Of a stretch of 64,000 nt of DNA, positions 13,638 through 26,200 are shown one piece after another. The translations under genes and the position numbers were made by a program. Source of the stretch: Echinometra lucunter (Eukaryota; Echinodermata; Echinoidea; Camarodonta; Echinometridae). The notes under the pieces were generated by a model. It did no database searches and was not told the DNA's origin. It was given only the letters and a program-made list of their open reading frames with translations. Numbering within the stretch: position 1 is the first letter of the stretch; every line of letters starts with the position of its first letter. The stretch lies in the NCBI GenBank assembly GCA_029962745.1, contig CM057167.1, positions 22,625,451-22,689,450 on the forward strand, read 5' to 3'.

Positions 13638-14047
13638 TTAACCCATTCGTGACAGGAATTATTTAAAGCCAATTTGATCAGCTTTTATTCTTCAAATTGG
13701 CAACACCAACATTTTTATTTTATTGCTACATTTTTCTTATAAAACGTGTATCTGAAATGAATATAAATTGACAGATATTATGATGAGAAGTCAAAAAGTT
13801 GCCAATTTGCAGGGGAAAATGGTGATTTTTAACTTTCTACACATTGCCAATTTAAGGATTTTAATGCTTATTTTCCTTAAAAAAATTTTCACCATCAAAC
13901 AACGAATACTGATGCAACCAAAATGGGCACAGTTTGTGTAGAATTTTTGCTCTTTCTGTTCATGTATTTGGTATGATTTTTAGGGCTTTGCATCAAAAGA
14001 TATTAGGCCAAACCACAAAATGTGGACCTCTGTCAAGAATGGGTTAA
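13638..14047. mobile_element. TTAACCCATTCGTGACAG element, copy 2
   Basis: Same orientation as copy 1 and over about 90 percent similar by eye; right end reads GTCAAGAATGGGTTAA. Confidence 0.9.
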
Positions 14048-15517
14048 GATAAATCATGTACTAGCTGTAGAAAACATTTTTTTTCTTCTGGTGATTAATG
14101 GACTTTAATGTCTCTCAGTGGCAACTTGTCCCTCACTTTGATTGATTTGTGTCTCTTCATACTTACAATGGGAAATGAAAGGGAAAGCAACAAGTTGTTA
14201 AGTCCAAAATAAGGATAGAAACAGAAATGGCAAGGTTTGTGCAAAACATGTTTAAAGACTTACTCCAATCCTTAATTTCTGGAGGCAGCATGAATTCATT
14301 TAGCGAAATTTTGTCACATGAAAGATCTCAATTTAGATGCGCCTGGATCCCAAAATGCAGTTGTATTCCATGCACATCTTTTCATGCCACTCTGTTTCAC
14401 TACCTTCACTACCTTCCAACTTTCTCCATTTCCTTTCCTACTCTCTTTCTTCAAGTCTATTGCCCCCTCTCTCCCCCCCCCCCCCACTCTCTCAATTTTT
14501 ATCTCTCTTCCTCAGGTTTGGTATATGTCTCTATCTCACTATCTTGTTTTTCAAAGAAATGAAAAAAACCCCCCACAAAACCAGAATGTTTGCAAGCGTA
14601 AAGCTTCAGTCAGACCAATGAGACTGAAGGCAGCTGTACACTACACGATCCAACTGCGATCCGATTTTGAAAGAAATACAATTTTGCATTATTCGTAATA
14701 AATTTGAAATATGAATAGATCTGGGTTCTGAATGACAGGAATACCAAAATCAAAATTTTGGTTGAAGGCTTGTTCAGGTGTGACGTGACAAACCCCCGCG
14801 GCTTTTAATTGTTCAGATATGGCTTATGATATGATATGGATTTTTAATAGTATTTGTACTCTTGCTACTATTTAGAACTTTGATTGTTAAGCTTTTAAAT
14901 ATTGAAATGTTCACAGTAATTGCTGTAACAAATTTTCCCAAACCTGGATTGTAGATGGTGCAGTAGGCTTAAAGACGCTCAGTCGTGGGCTTTCATAGGG
15001 AATTTGACACCATGGATGCTTACCCTGTAACACGTGTTGTCCATCATCATGAGTTTTATGACCAACAGACCTTATGTAATGCTCAGTATATTCCACCCTT
15101 TTCCCCATATGGCAAAGTCATTATCTCACTTTCCCTGGCCCGAGAATGCCCGAAGCAGGCCGAAGAATGTTAATGGTGGGACAGCTTGTTTTGCTGTTTT
15201 CCAGAAATGTAGCTCTATTGCATGTATTTCCAGTGCTTTTCACAAAGTCTGGTATCAGCAAAATATGATCCACTGTCCATGAAAGCCCAGAACTGAATGT
15301 CTTTAACATGTACAAATCTCCGAAAAATAATTTGTGTACAGCCAAATGAAATACCCACCCTCCCCCTCCTTCCCCCCCCCCCAAAAAAATCAAGAACTTT
15401 ACCTGGCATTCCAGGTATTCTAGGTGGAAAAAAGGGATAACATAAGACCACACAATTAGGGCGTGCATGTACATCGACTAGTCTACCTTACTAGTCATTT
15501 TTAAGTTGTACACACTT

Positions 15518-15930
15518 TTAATCCATTCTTGGCAGAGGTCCACATTTTGTGGTTTGGCCTAATATCTTTTGATGCAAAGCCCTAAAAATCATACCAAATA
15601 CATGAGCAGAAAGAGCAAAAAATTCTACACAAACTGTGCCCATTTTGGTTGCATCAATATTTATTGTTTGATGCTGAAATTTTTTTAAAGGAAAATAAGC
15701 ATTAAAATCCTTAAATTTGCAATGTGATAGAAAGTTTAAAATCATTGTTTTCCCCTAATTGGCAACTTTTTGACTTACCATCATAATTTCTGTCAATTTA
15801 TATTCATTTCTGATACATGATGTTTTATAAATAAAATGTAGCAATAAAATAAAAATGTTGGTGTTGCCAATTTGAAGAATAAAAGTTGATCAAATTAGGC
15901 TTTAAATAATTCCTGTCACGAATGGGTTAA
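15518..15930. mobile_element. TTAACCCATTCGTGACAG element, copy 3, inverted
   Basis: Inverted relative to copy 2, 1.5 kb away, so the two could pair in one transcript. Left end decayed to TTAATCCATTCTTGGCAG. Confidence 0.9.
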
Positions 15931-16466
15931 TATGAACTTGCAATAGAAGTAACATTCAAAGCTCATATATTGCACATAGTGTAGTGACATGGAACCCGTA
16001 ACATACAGAGCAAATTGTCTTTTGATTATTGGTAAACTTTAACACCAGACTGACTTCAAACCAAACAGACATTACATTAGAGAAAGGAAGAGAGGAAGGC
16101 AGGGAAAAAGGTAGAGAGAGAGGGAGTGAGTGAGAGAGAGAGTGAGTGAGAGAGAGAGAGGAGGGAGGAGGAGGTAGGGGATGCTTATATGCAAAAGAAT
16201 TACATGTTTTAGAAGACTTTCTCAAAGTATCAAATTTTTCTTTTAATACATTCAGATATAAATATAATGGACGGAACAGATTTACAACTGGCAGTAAATA
16301 GCAATACAAATAAATAAAATCTGCAGTACAACACATCAAGGAGGAGAACAAGTAATAAGTTATTCATTAGTCATTTCGTTTCATTGGATATGATTCATAA
16401 TGCATATGTCATAACCGAAGAGCAGCAAAAGGAAAAATAACAGACTATTCTCAAGACGAAAAGATA

Positions 16467-16610
16467 CAGTCAACTCTGCCTAAGTCGAATTTCTTGGGAC
16501 TGAAGAAAATGTTTCGACTTAGAGAAAATTCGACTTATAAGGGGTCAAAAACAATAGAAAATAAAGGAATGGGACCCAGTACAGACCTTCGACTTAGGCA
16601 GAGTGGACTG
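16467..16610. mobile_element. Mariner-type MITE, 144 bp
   Basis: TA at 16465 and 16611; ends CAGTCAACTCTGCCTAAGTC and, inverted, CAGTCCACTCTGCCTAAGTC. Confidence 0.88.
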
Positions 16611-17161
16611 TATTTATTAAAGTTTAAAGCTCATGTTCAGTATTAGTAGCAAAAATAAACTTGGCATGAAACTATTAAATAGCCTCACAGTGTCTGCCTG
16701 GCATCAAAAGTTACATGTGTGAGATCATGTGATTATTCCATCCATGACTTCTGTCAAATTGTAGTGTAAATATCTGAAACACAGATAGACTCTGCCCAAG
16801 ACAGGACTCATGCAGCCTAATCACACCCTGCACAACGATTTCCTATGCTACATGTAATTGAGTACACAGAACTAACTCTCAATGGGTTTCAAATGTGTTC
16901 GGGTGCTGTGTGATACACATTGACATTGTGGAGGGTTTAAGTCGTTGGCCTAGGGATCTAAAATATTTTGTGCCTTTTATTTGTTTGTAATTCAACTTGA
17001 CATGGGAAAAATTTCTCAGCATCTTAACTTTGCAAGTATCTTGCTATTTCTAAATGCAAAGAATTCTGACAATTTCTTTTGGAGAGATTACCAAAACTGA
17101 ACATAACATTTACCCCCCCCCCCATACAATAAATCTACAAGGGTGCATCATACCCCCAAAC

Positions 17162-17398
17162 TTAACCAATTTGTGACAAAAAAATCCCCATAACCTTTGA
17201 TCCAGAGCCTTAAAAAACATACCAAATACTAGTATATGAACATAAAAAGCAAAAATATTTAGACATTCTGTATCCATTTGGTAGCATCAGTATTTGTCAT
17301 TTGATTCTGAAAAATGTTTAAAGAAAAATCCTTAAATTGGCAAAGTGATGGAAAGTCTAAAATCACTGCTTTTCCATGCCATCTAGCAAACTTTTGAA
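17162..17398. mobile_element. TTAACC family, truncated copy
   Basis: Starts TTAACCAATTTGTGACAAAA, follows the family as far as the TGCCATCTAGCAAACTTTTG segment, then leaves it. The other half is missing. Confidence 0.7.
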
Positions 17399-18163
17399 TT
17401 CTCCACCACTGATCTCTACCAGTGGATAAAGCAACGCCCTCTACATTTGATGCGATCGGTCCAACAAGTTGTGTACAACAAGCTTAGTAGGCATTATACG
17501 ATCAGCAATTAGTATTATCATTGCCATTTTTAAGGTGATGAAACTCAAAAAACTTAAGTGACAGTTGTACCAAATATCTATCATTTACTCCTTTTGAATT
17601 CGGAAGGGCTTCTATATATATACTGACTCGTAATGTTACACAACAAAACAAAAACCTATGACTTATACTTCATAGAAACAAAATAATGTTGCAGACCATT
17701 CTACTTATTGTAATCGAGTATATCAGCAGAAAAATACAAACGTAAATTGGTCTATTGGATGCGAGTCCCCTGGTTCACTCCGAACCACATATTGCAACGT
17801 GTGTCATAATCTGACAATTTCAAGGTGTTGACTTTAAACTTGCTTTGATATTTTTAAAATACAAATATACAAAATAATTTGAATGCAATAACAAGCCAAT
17901 AGCAAGATTGTGTCTCGCCCACCCGTGACTAAATAACATGAAAGTTTCCCCAAAGTACATCCCTAACCAAGTTTGATGTCACAAGAAAGTCTTGCAGGTA
18001 AACTTTAATGTTTGACCTAAAATGACCTTTAACCTTACCATGTGACCTGACGGCACAATAGCATGAATGTACCCCTAGTGCATCTATCACCCAAATTTGG
18101 TTGCTATTGCAGCAACATGTGCAAAGTTACGTGTCATGAGAGAGTCTTGCAGGTAAACTTTAA

Positions 18164-18629
18164 AGGTAGGAGATCCCTTTTGCAAAATCTTTGAAAATCC
18201 ATACAATTGGCAGGAGTTAAGGATATGCCCTTCTGATACTTTATTTAATCTTACGGTCATACAAAAATGAAAATCTGGCTACCATCCTTGAATAAGCAAG
18301 TCGGATCAGCTCACCGGCAGTTCTAAGCGAAGCCAGCTAGCTAGCTAGCTCAGCCGCGCGCAGCTCGCAGCCACCACACGTACTGCATAATAGCAGCGCT
18401 GAACTGTATGTAACGTGAATCCTTTTGTTGTGCGCTATCTCGAAAAAAAATCCGCTTAAATTTTCGGTCCGAAATAAATACAGAGTTATCAAAAATGTTA
18501 ATTATTCAGTTAATTAGCCAAGTACAATCCATTTTTCTTTCACAGAAGTTTTTAATAATCATTCTCTTATAATTGAACACATATTCACACATCTTAATAT
18601 TTTAGAGCTGCAAATGGGATCTCCTACCT
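18164..18629. mobile_element. TTAA MITE, AGGTAGGAGATCCC termini
   Basis: TTAA at 18160-18163 and 18630-18633; ends AGGTAGGAGATCCCTTTTGC and, inverted, AGGTAGGAGATCCCATTTGC. It splits one unit of the surrounding tandem array, so it is younger than that array. Confidence 0.85.
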
Positions 18630-19196
18630 TTAATGTTTGAAATGACATGACTTTTGACCTTACCATGTGACCTCTGATACCACTATCACATGAAGGTCCC
18701 CCAAGTACATCTATGATCCAAGTTTAGTTGAAAAGGGAGCAACAGTTGCAAAGTTTTTTGTCATAAGAGAGTCTTGCAGATAAACTTTAACATTTGATCT
18801 CAAATGACCTTTGACCTCACCATGTGACCTCCAACAGCAGCACAACATGATGTTACCCCTAGTGCATCTATCACCTAAGTTTGGTTGCCATTGGACCAAC
18901 AGTTGTCAAGTTATGTGTCATGAGGGAGTCTTGCAGGAAAACTTTAACGTATGTAAAAAGAGTCTTGCAGGTACTCTACAACAATGTGACCTCAAATGAC
19001 CTTTGACCTCACCATGTGACCTCCGACAGCACCGCAACATGATGGTACCCCTAGTGCATCTACCACCCAAGTTTGGTTGCAATTGGACCAACAGTTGCCA
19101 AGTTATGTGTCACAAGAGAGTCTTGCAAGTAAACTTTAACACTTGTGACGGACGGACGATGGACGGACGATGGACAGACGCCATTTTGATCCCCCT

Positions 19197-19357
19197 GGGG
19201 CCCGTTGCATAAAAGTTTTGCCAGAGTTTTTTATGGCAAAATTTGAGGAAACTACGGCCAAAAAAAAAAAATTACCATAGTTTTCCATTGCATAAAAATT
19301 TGCCAGACTTTTTTTTGCCAGAAAAAAGTCTGGCAAAAGTTTTATGCAACGGGCCCC
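19197..19357. mobile_element. 161-bp MITE with GGGGCCCGTTGCATAAAA ends
   Basis: Inverted ends of about 26 bp (GGGGCCCGTTGCATAAAAGT) and internal CTGGCAAA motifs; inserted between the ACGG array and the right TIR of the pearl-like element. Confidence 0.75.
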
Positions 19358-20066
19358 TGGTGGGCGAGACAAAAATGGACAATTATTAGTGACATTAATT
19401 TTTTGTAAAGTCTATAGGCCTGTGACCATCTCAAATAGCTTGCCTTCCATGAGCTTTCAGATAAATTCATTATCCCAGACTTTAAAGATTAACATAGAAT
19501 TTGTAAAGATATTTAGGAAACAATGTTACAGAATACCAGATATTTTAAATGTTTGATGTTGTTTTCATATTGTATTTTCCTGCAGTTTATTGAATTAATT
19601 TTCAATAATATGTGACCCTTCATTGCAAAAGACCAATAAGTTGGAAATTTGCATTTTAGAATTTGAACATATTGGTAGTTTGAAAGCTTGGACTCTAAGC
19701 TTTTGAAGGACATATACAGCTTGCCTTCTCTAAACCATGCAAACCCTTTGAAATTACAATGAGAATGAGAGCTTTTCAGACTGCCTAATCATGATGGACA
19801 TGTACATGAATATGGATATGATATTGCTCATAAGCAAGGTACGAGCAGGCCTTTAAACCATGGGGAAAAAACGTTTGAAAACACTGGCTTCTAAGAATAA
19901 CATCATGAAATGATGGAATGTTTAAAGAAAAACATGAACAACTTCTTAGCTCTTTGAAGAATTCCCTCATAAGCCACTCTACAGCAATGGAATTCTCTGC
20001 AATATATCTCTCTCTCTATATACATGCAAACTAATTACAAACTATACACAGAATGGAATGCTTTCC

Positions 20067-20275
20067 CTATCTTGATGCTGGCGAGGGTGTAAAATGGCGC
20101 TGTTTATCTCCTGGTGACCTCGGAGACACCAGACTTGACCCTGCCGTGGCCATGGCCTGCCGTGACTCGTTGCGGACTTCTTCAATCTGGTGCATGTGAA
20201 GGCTGTGCTGATTGGAATACTGGGACGCCCTCTCCCTCGACTGGTGGATGAAGTCTACACTCAGGCGGAAAACAT
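20067..20275 (-). CDS. LRRC46: LRRC46 terminal coding exon
   Basis: 209 nt encoding DVFRLSVDFIHQSRERASQY, a His/Gln-rich helix-like stretch, AMATAGSSLVSPRSPGDK and the end FTPSPASR, then TAG. Acceptor is tttcatgatag. The tail is less conserved than the LRR part and shorter than in mammals. Confidence 0.85.
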
Positions 20276-23200
20276 CTATCATGAAACATGAAATTATCAT
20301 TATTAAGTCGAGAAAGCATGATTGTACATGTACATCAATAATGCTTTTTGCCAAAAGGCACTGCAATTTTCACTAGTTGGCAGCTTGTATAACATACAGG
20401 CATACAGGTATAACTATGACTGAAAATACTTTCCTTACTTTACAACAGGGTTAAAAAAAAACTTTTCCCATGAGAGCTTTTCTCTGAATAAATAGCTTCC
20501 GTGGACAACTTTAAAGGAGCTATTTCTAGGCCCAAGGGAGCTATGTTGAATTTTAATTGCTAGTGATCCCAATCTTCTCCTTGAGAACATGCGAAATTGA
20601 AATACCAGTATATGATGCGTTAATGTGTGTGTTGTGTCAAGAAATGTTAATTCTGCTGCTCCTAGATCATGAACAATGAATTTTTTGCTTATTTTCGGAG
20701 CTGAGGCGAGGGCAACTCTGAAGAAAATGGTTGCCCCAAAGAATTGAGTTTTAAGGATTTTTGGGTCAGGGCTATTTGAGCTCCACCGCAGGTGAAATTG
20801 CCCGGGCCCCCTGAGTATTGTTTACCCTGCTTCACAGGTGCTCTTCTCCAGGTGAAACATAAGAGTTCTGTGTTGGTGAATTTTACATCTTATTTACCTG
20901 GGCCAGTATTCAAATCAATACTTAAGTCAGAAATATGAGTATTTTTATTAGTTTTTTACTTAGATAAAGTGCTTAGCCAATTTTGGTATTCAATTCAATA
21001 TTCTGGCTAATTTTTTTACTCTAAATCTCAGAAACCTACCTAGGAGACTTAACCCTAATATACCTGGGGGGGGGGGGGCAAAAAAAGGGGGGGGGGCATT
21101 TTGGCCCCCCCTGTTGAATTTTTGACAGTACTCCACAACAACTAGATGTATCGATCTGAGATTCAATGACTTTTATCTCTGATCCTTCCCGCACATTTTG
21201 ATACCAAATTTATGTCGATTGGACCTACGGTTCTGGTGTCAGATTACGATTACGAACGCAAGTCGTTAAAATTTCACTATTTCTGTGTGTGACTGTGTAC
21301 AAACCTATGGGCAAAACTAGAAACTTCAAAATTATGTAAATACTGTCAGGAAAGAATAATTACTCTCTCTAAAATAGTGAGAAACATCAAACACACACTC
21401 TCACATACACACACGCACCACACTCACACACACTCACACACACCCACACAAAGACGTTTAAAAAACCAAAGAAATACATAAGGAATTTGTAAAACAATAG
21501 AATACATAACAAAAAAGTTGATGGCCCATTTTTTTAGTAAAGGAGTGGATGTAAATGCTATGAAAAACATTTGTACCAAAAATCATTGTTCCTAAAGCTT
21601 TATTCCGTGAGATATAGCCAAAACTATGATTTCTCGCATAAATTAGCATAAATTAATTCATATAAAATAAAACAAAAAATTTGATAAAATCTAACCATAT
21701 AGCCTTGTAGATTGCATTATTCTACCCTCATGCCAATTTTCGTGTCAATCCGGCGATCCACGGCTGAGATCATGGGGGGGGGGGGGCCATAATTCATAAT
21801 CCCCCCCCCCCCCCCCCGGATAACTAGACCAGAAATAGCCCGGGTCTTTTAGGGTTAAGCCAATTATTTTGGAAGCCTTGATTGGCAGGCACAGGTTTTT
21901 ATACGCAGCCATCATGAGCTGCACAGAATTATATCAGAGCGTATTGAAGCGCATTATTTTGTTGCGACATGTAAATTGCGCAATGAAATATGACGTCACA
22001 ATGCTTATCAGTAAGAATTTTGGCTTAAAGTTGGCTTACAAAATTAAAATTCAAAGTATTGATTTGAATATGACTTAAGCAAATTTCTTAGCCAAGTAAA
22101 ATACTTTGTAAGAGTTTTACTTATCCAAGTACTGAATTGAATAACGGCCCTGATACTTACCCTCTATCTCAACATTTTCCTGTCCATTACTAAAACCACT
22201 ACCATGAGCATGAGCATCATCAACATCTTCCTCCTCCTCCTCCTCCTCCTCCTCCTCCTCCTCATCACTGGACACTGGATGACCCGCTGCTCTCTTCTCA
22301 TCCTTGGTCAGCATCTCACCATCCAGCTGCTTCAGATTTGGGAGGGCTGCCAGAAGTCGAGTCCTGAAATTTCCACCAAAAAACAAGAGTGGCAGTCACC
22401 GACAGACTAGCTTCCTAATGAAGTAAACTGTTGCATTTACTTTTGGCGGAAAAGTCGCTTTAGATAACCCCAAAGTTCGTGTGATAATTCCATTTATTCA
22501 GATGACATTATGGATACCATTTTGATGTTAAGTGCTACACGTAACTCTACACAGAACTGAAATGGACAGGGGTTTTCCATGTATCATTCATTCCCCATCA
22601 AAAATAAAAGCAGTAAATGACCCACATAGTAGTTGCAGTTCCACAAATAAAGAAGCAATGTTTAATCCATTCGTGACAGAGGGTCCACATTTTGTGGTTT
22701 GGCCCAATAACTTTTGATGTAGAGCCCTAAAAAAAGATACCACATACATCAACAGAAAAGGCAAAAACCTCCATACATACTGTGCCTATTTTGGTTCCAT
22801 CAGGTATATATTGTTTGATGCCAACATTTTTAAAAAACAAAAATAGGCACTAAAATCCTTTAATTGGAAACACAATGGAAAGTTTAAAATCACCTTTCTT
22901 CCATGCCAACTGGCAAGATTCTCAACATATTTTATGCCAATTTATATTATTTCAGAATCAAATACATGACTTCTTATAGGAAAAATGCAACAATAAATGA
23001 AAAATCATAGTGTTGCCAATTTGAAGAAAAGTAAATCAAATAAGGCTTCAAATCATTCCTGTCATGAATGGGGTAATTCAATTTCAGTGCTTAACCCTTT
23101 GAGATGAGAGGAAATACTGTTTTAAGAAATTTTGTGTAAGAATAAAAAATTAAATAATACTGTTAAAAAACACTCAATTTGGGGAGATGTGTGCAGTTGT

Positions 23201-26200
23201 CCACATCACAATGCAGCATTTACCCATCACTGTTGCAGCTATTAATCCACAAGGTGTTCACATGAGTAACCTAGTTCTGGTTCAAAACAATGATCTAATG
23301 TCTGTTTTGCTACATGTTTCATGGTTATGATTTTGATGTTTTGCTAAAGGAAAATCAAATACTTATTGGATAGCTATACCATTTTTGTTGGAAACATGAT
23401 TTTCCTTGCATGAATGGGGGGGGGGGGGGGGAGAGGGAGGGAAGAGGAAGGAGATTAGTTTAATAACTCACCTGTAATCTGGTAGATCTGTACAGGGATT
23501 CCCTCGCAAATCAAGAAACACCAATGACTTTGGAAGCTCCTCTGTTATCACAAGGCAGAAAGACAAAACAGAAAATTTGAAATCACCACGGCTGGAATTC
23601 GCAAAGGTGGTTTAAATCTAGACCACGGTTTAGGCAAATTTCATGGTATAAGTGTGCTTGATATATGTAAATTTACGCATGGTTCATATAAAATAATTTA
23701 CATAAATCGTGGTCTAAATGATAGCAACTAGCGCAAATTTAGTGCTTTTTGCCACATACGTGTTCATTATTGGACCTTTCTTAGTGTACACACTAAATCA
23801 AGTGCACTTATACCACGAAACTACCTAAACCATGGTCTAAATTTAAATCACCTTTGTGAGTTCCGGCTCATGTGTTTACCTCATTCTCTCTCTCTCTCTC
23901 TCTCTCTAAAGAAAACAAGAATGTCTGGTTTTCATGGAAACCATTTCTACTTGCATAAAAGACAAAAAACAAAAAGCAATATTGGACTCTCTAAATCCTT
24001 GTAATTTTATAAGGGTGTGACTTTCCTATAACTAGTGGTAGTAAATAAGACCTTTAATCTTATCTTATGAATGAATAAAGAGGAATTGCAGCAAAAACTA
24101 GATTATGTGCTTGCTTTCTTCTTCCTTCCTTATAAGGGTCATATTTCCGATAGCCCACTTGAAGTGTTCTCTTCTGAAGTAGTTTGAGGAGTTCCAATAA
24201 GAATGATGCAATTGTACAGCTCTCAACAATACAAAATAATTCCCACGTGCTATTCACAAGGAATAAGAGAACCCATTCATAATATTAACTCAACAGTCAC
24301 GTCGGTGCACAAAATGGTGGAAATGAATTGGTCATGTACTGTATAAGCCAATATTTTCGCGTACAGATATTTTCACGAATCATAGGCTCGCAGACATTTT
24401 CGTTTCAGTTAATTTCGCGAACGCAAGAGCAGGACTTGCAGTAAACTTATTTTGTACATGAAAGAGCCATATTGGCAGATCCGGACATGTGGGAGGATTT
24501 GTTTTTTGATTATTTTTTGCCAATACCATCACACTCGTAGCTTGTGATAAACAAAAAAAGCCGTCATAAAACCTCTGATTTCTTGATTTATAGCGTGTTT
24601 TCGGCGACTCTCTTTCTTACCACCTCACTAAAACCCCGCACGCTTTGGAAAAATGGCACCGATTCTGCATTTTTGGTAGCAGAATTGGGCTTGTTATAGG
24701 GTTTTGGAGGTGACCATGTACGGAAGTAACATGTGGTGAGTGACAATTTCTCTGTGTGTTGTGATATATTATGCTACACACGGAGCGAAGGACTGCTGCA
24801 CTTTCCGCATGCATAGTGCATGGCAATGGCAACAATGTGCCGATGACACCGCGAGGTAAAGCAAATGTACATGCAGATATTTTTGCGTGTTGTCAAATTC
24901 GCGATAGGTGAGTGATTTGCGAAATTCGCGAAAAATAAAACCATGAAAATTTCAGCTCATACAGTACTTTTCCAATGCAACTGTTCACACCAAACACAAA
25001 CCATGCTGTGGTAACTGGAATGGTAACTGGAACAGTTTTTATGCGATCGCTCTGGGAGCAATTTTATACGGTTTGGGACATGGTGGCCCGGACTGGATTC
25101 GGTGTGACGAGGCCTTTATGCTCAAATATTAGCTCTAAAAAGTTTTAGATATGTTTCCAAATAAAAAATTTGTTTGTAATATACTGTACTAAAAATTTTT
25201 TAGAGGTACTATTCCTTTAAAAAAACATAAGATGAGGGGGAGGGGGATAAAAAGACAGACTTTCATTATGAACACTATTGAAGGGCTTGATTTGATTTGT
25301 TGATAGATACCTTCTGATAACTCGGTACTCTTGTTGTGGGAAAGATCGAATATTAAAAAAAAATAATCTTGCACATCTTCACAAGACCAATGTGTCTGCC
25401 AAATTTCAGTAGCATTGCTCAAAAACTGAGGAAGTAGTTTGATCCGCAAGATTTGCAACGGACTGATCAACCGAACAAGTGACCGCCCATGCGCCGATAA
25501 TACCCCTTCCAACTTCGTTTTGCAAGGGTACAAAGATAAGGGGGGAGGGGGTTATAGAGACAGGCTATCATTACAAACACTACTGAAGGGCTTGATAAAT
25601 AAATGATGATAGATACCTTCTGATAACTCGGTAATCTTGTTGTGGGAAAGATCTAATAGCTTGAGGGTATCAAGAATCTTCAAGTTCTCAATCTTCTGGA
25701 TCTTATTTCCAGCAAGAGTGAGGAATTGAAGGGATGTCAGACACTCCAAGTTCTCTATCTTCTCAATGGCATTCTGAAAGAAAGAGGATGATTGAGAAGA
25801 TGTAGTTTATGGAGAAAATGTAGTTCGTGAAGAGAATATATGATAAATCTGCATTTATTACTCCAAATTCTTGACATGACTTGACTAACAACAGAAAGAA
25901 AACATGAATTTGACTGACCTCAAATGACCTTTGACCTTGACTTTGTGACCTGAAATTTGTTCCATGTGATCTGTGATACTTGATAACCCTTGTGTGTTGT
26001 GTACAAGATTCATGAAAATTGAACAAATATTTTTGGACAATTACTACTACTACTTCTACTCTTAAATACTACTCCCTTTTGAAAAAGTATTTCCTGTTAA
26101 CTGTTGTTACCCATGGTAATTTGATGAAATTACCATCAAAACCTACAAAGTGCCAACAAAGTACCATCAAATTACCATGTTTTGATGGTAATTTCATCAA

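Larger units (their letters stand above)
17911..19371. mobile_element. Pearl-like TIR element with tandem units and ACGG array
   Basis: Ends TGTCTCGCCCACC and GGTGGGCGAGACA. Inside are about four diverged units of 165-190 bp (each with CCATGTGACCTC, CCCTAGTGCATCTA, CAAGTTTGGTTG, GAGTCTTGCAGGTAAACTTT), then GACGGACGGACGATGG. Tandem core plus ACGG microsatellite is the plan of the pearl family known from bivalves. It carries exact TGACCTTTGACCT at 18805 and 18997 and two later MITEs (18164, 19197). Confidence 0.75.

Noticed and set aside
14227..14698. Overlapping plus-strand frames of 94-126 codons
   Set aside because: Three frames open together over a C/T-rich stretch; no conserved motif or splice signals.
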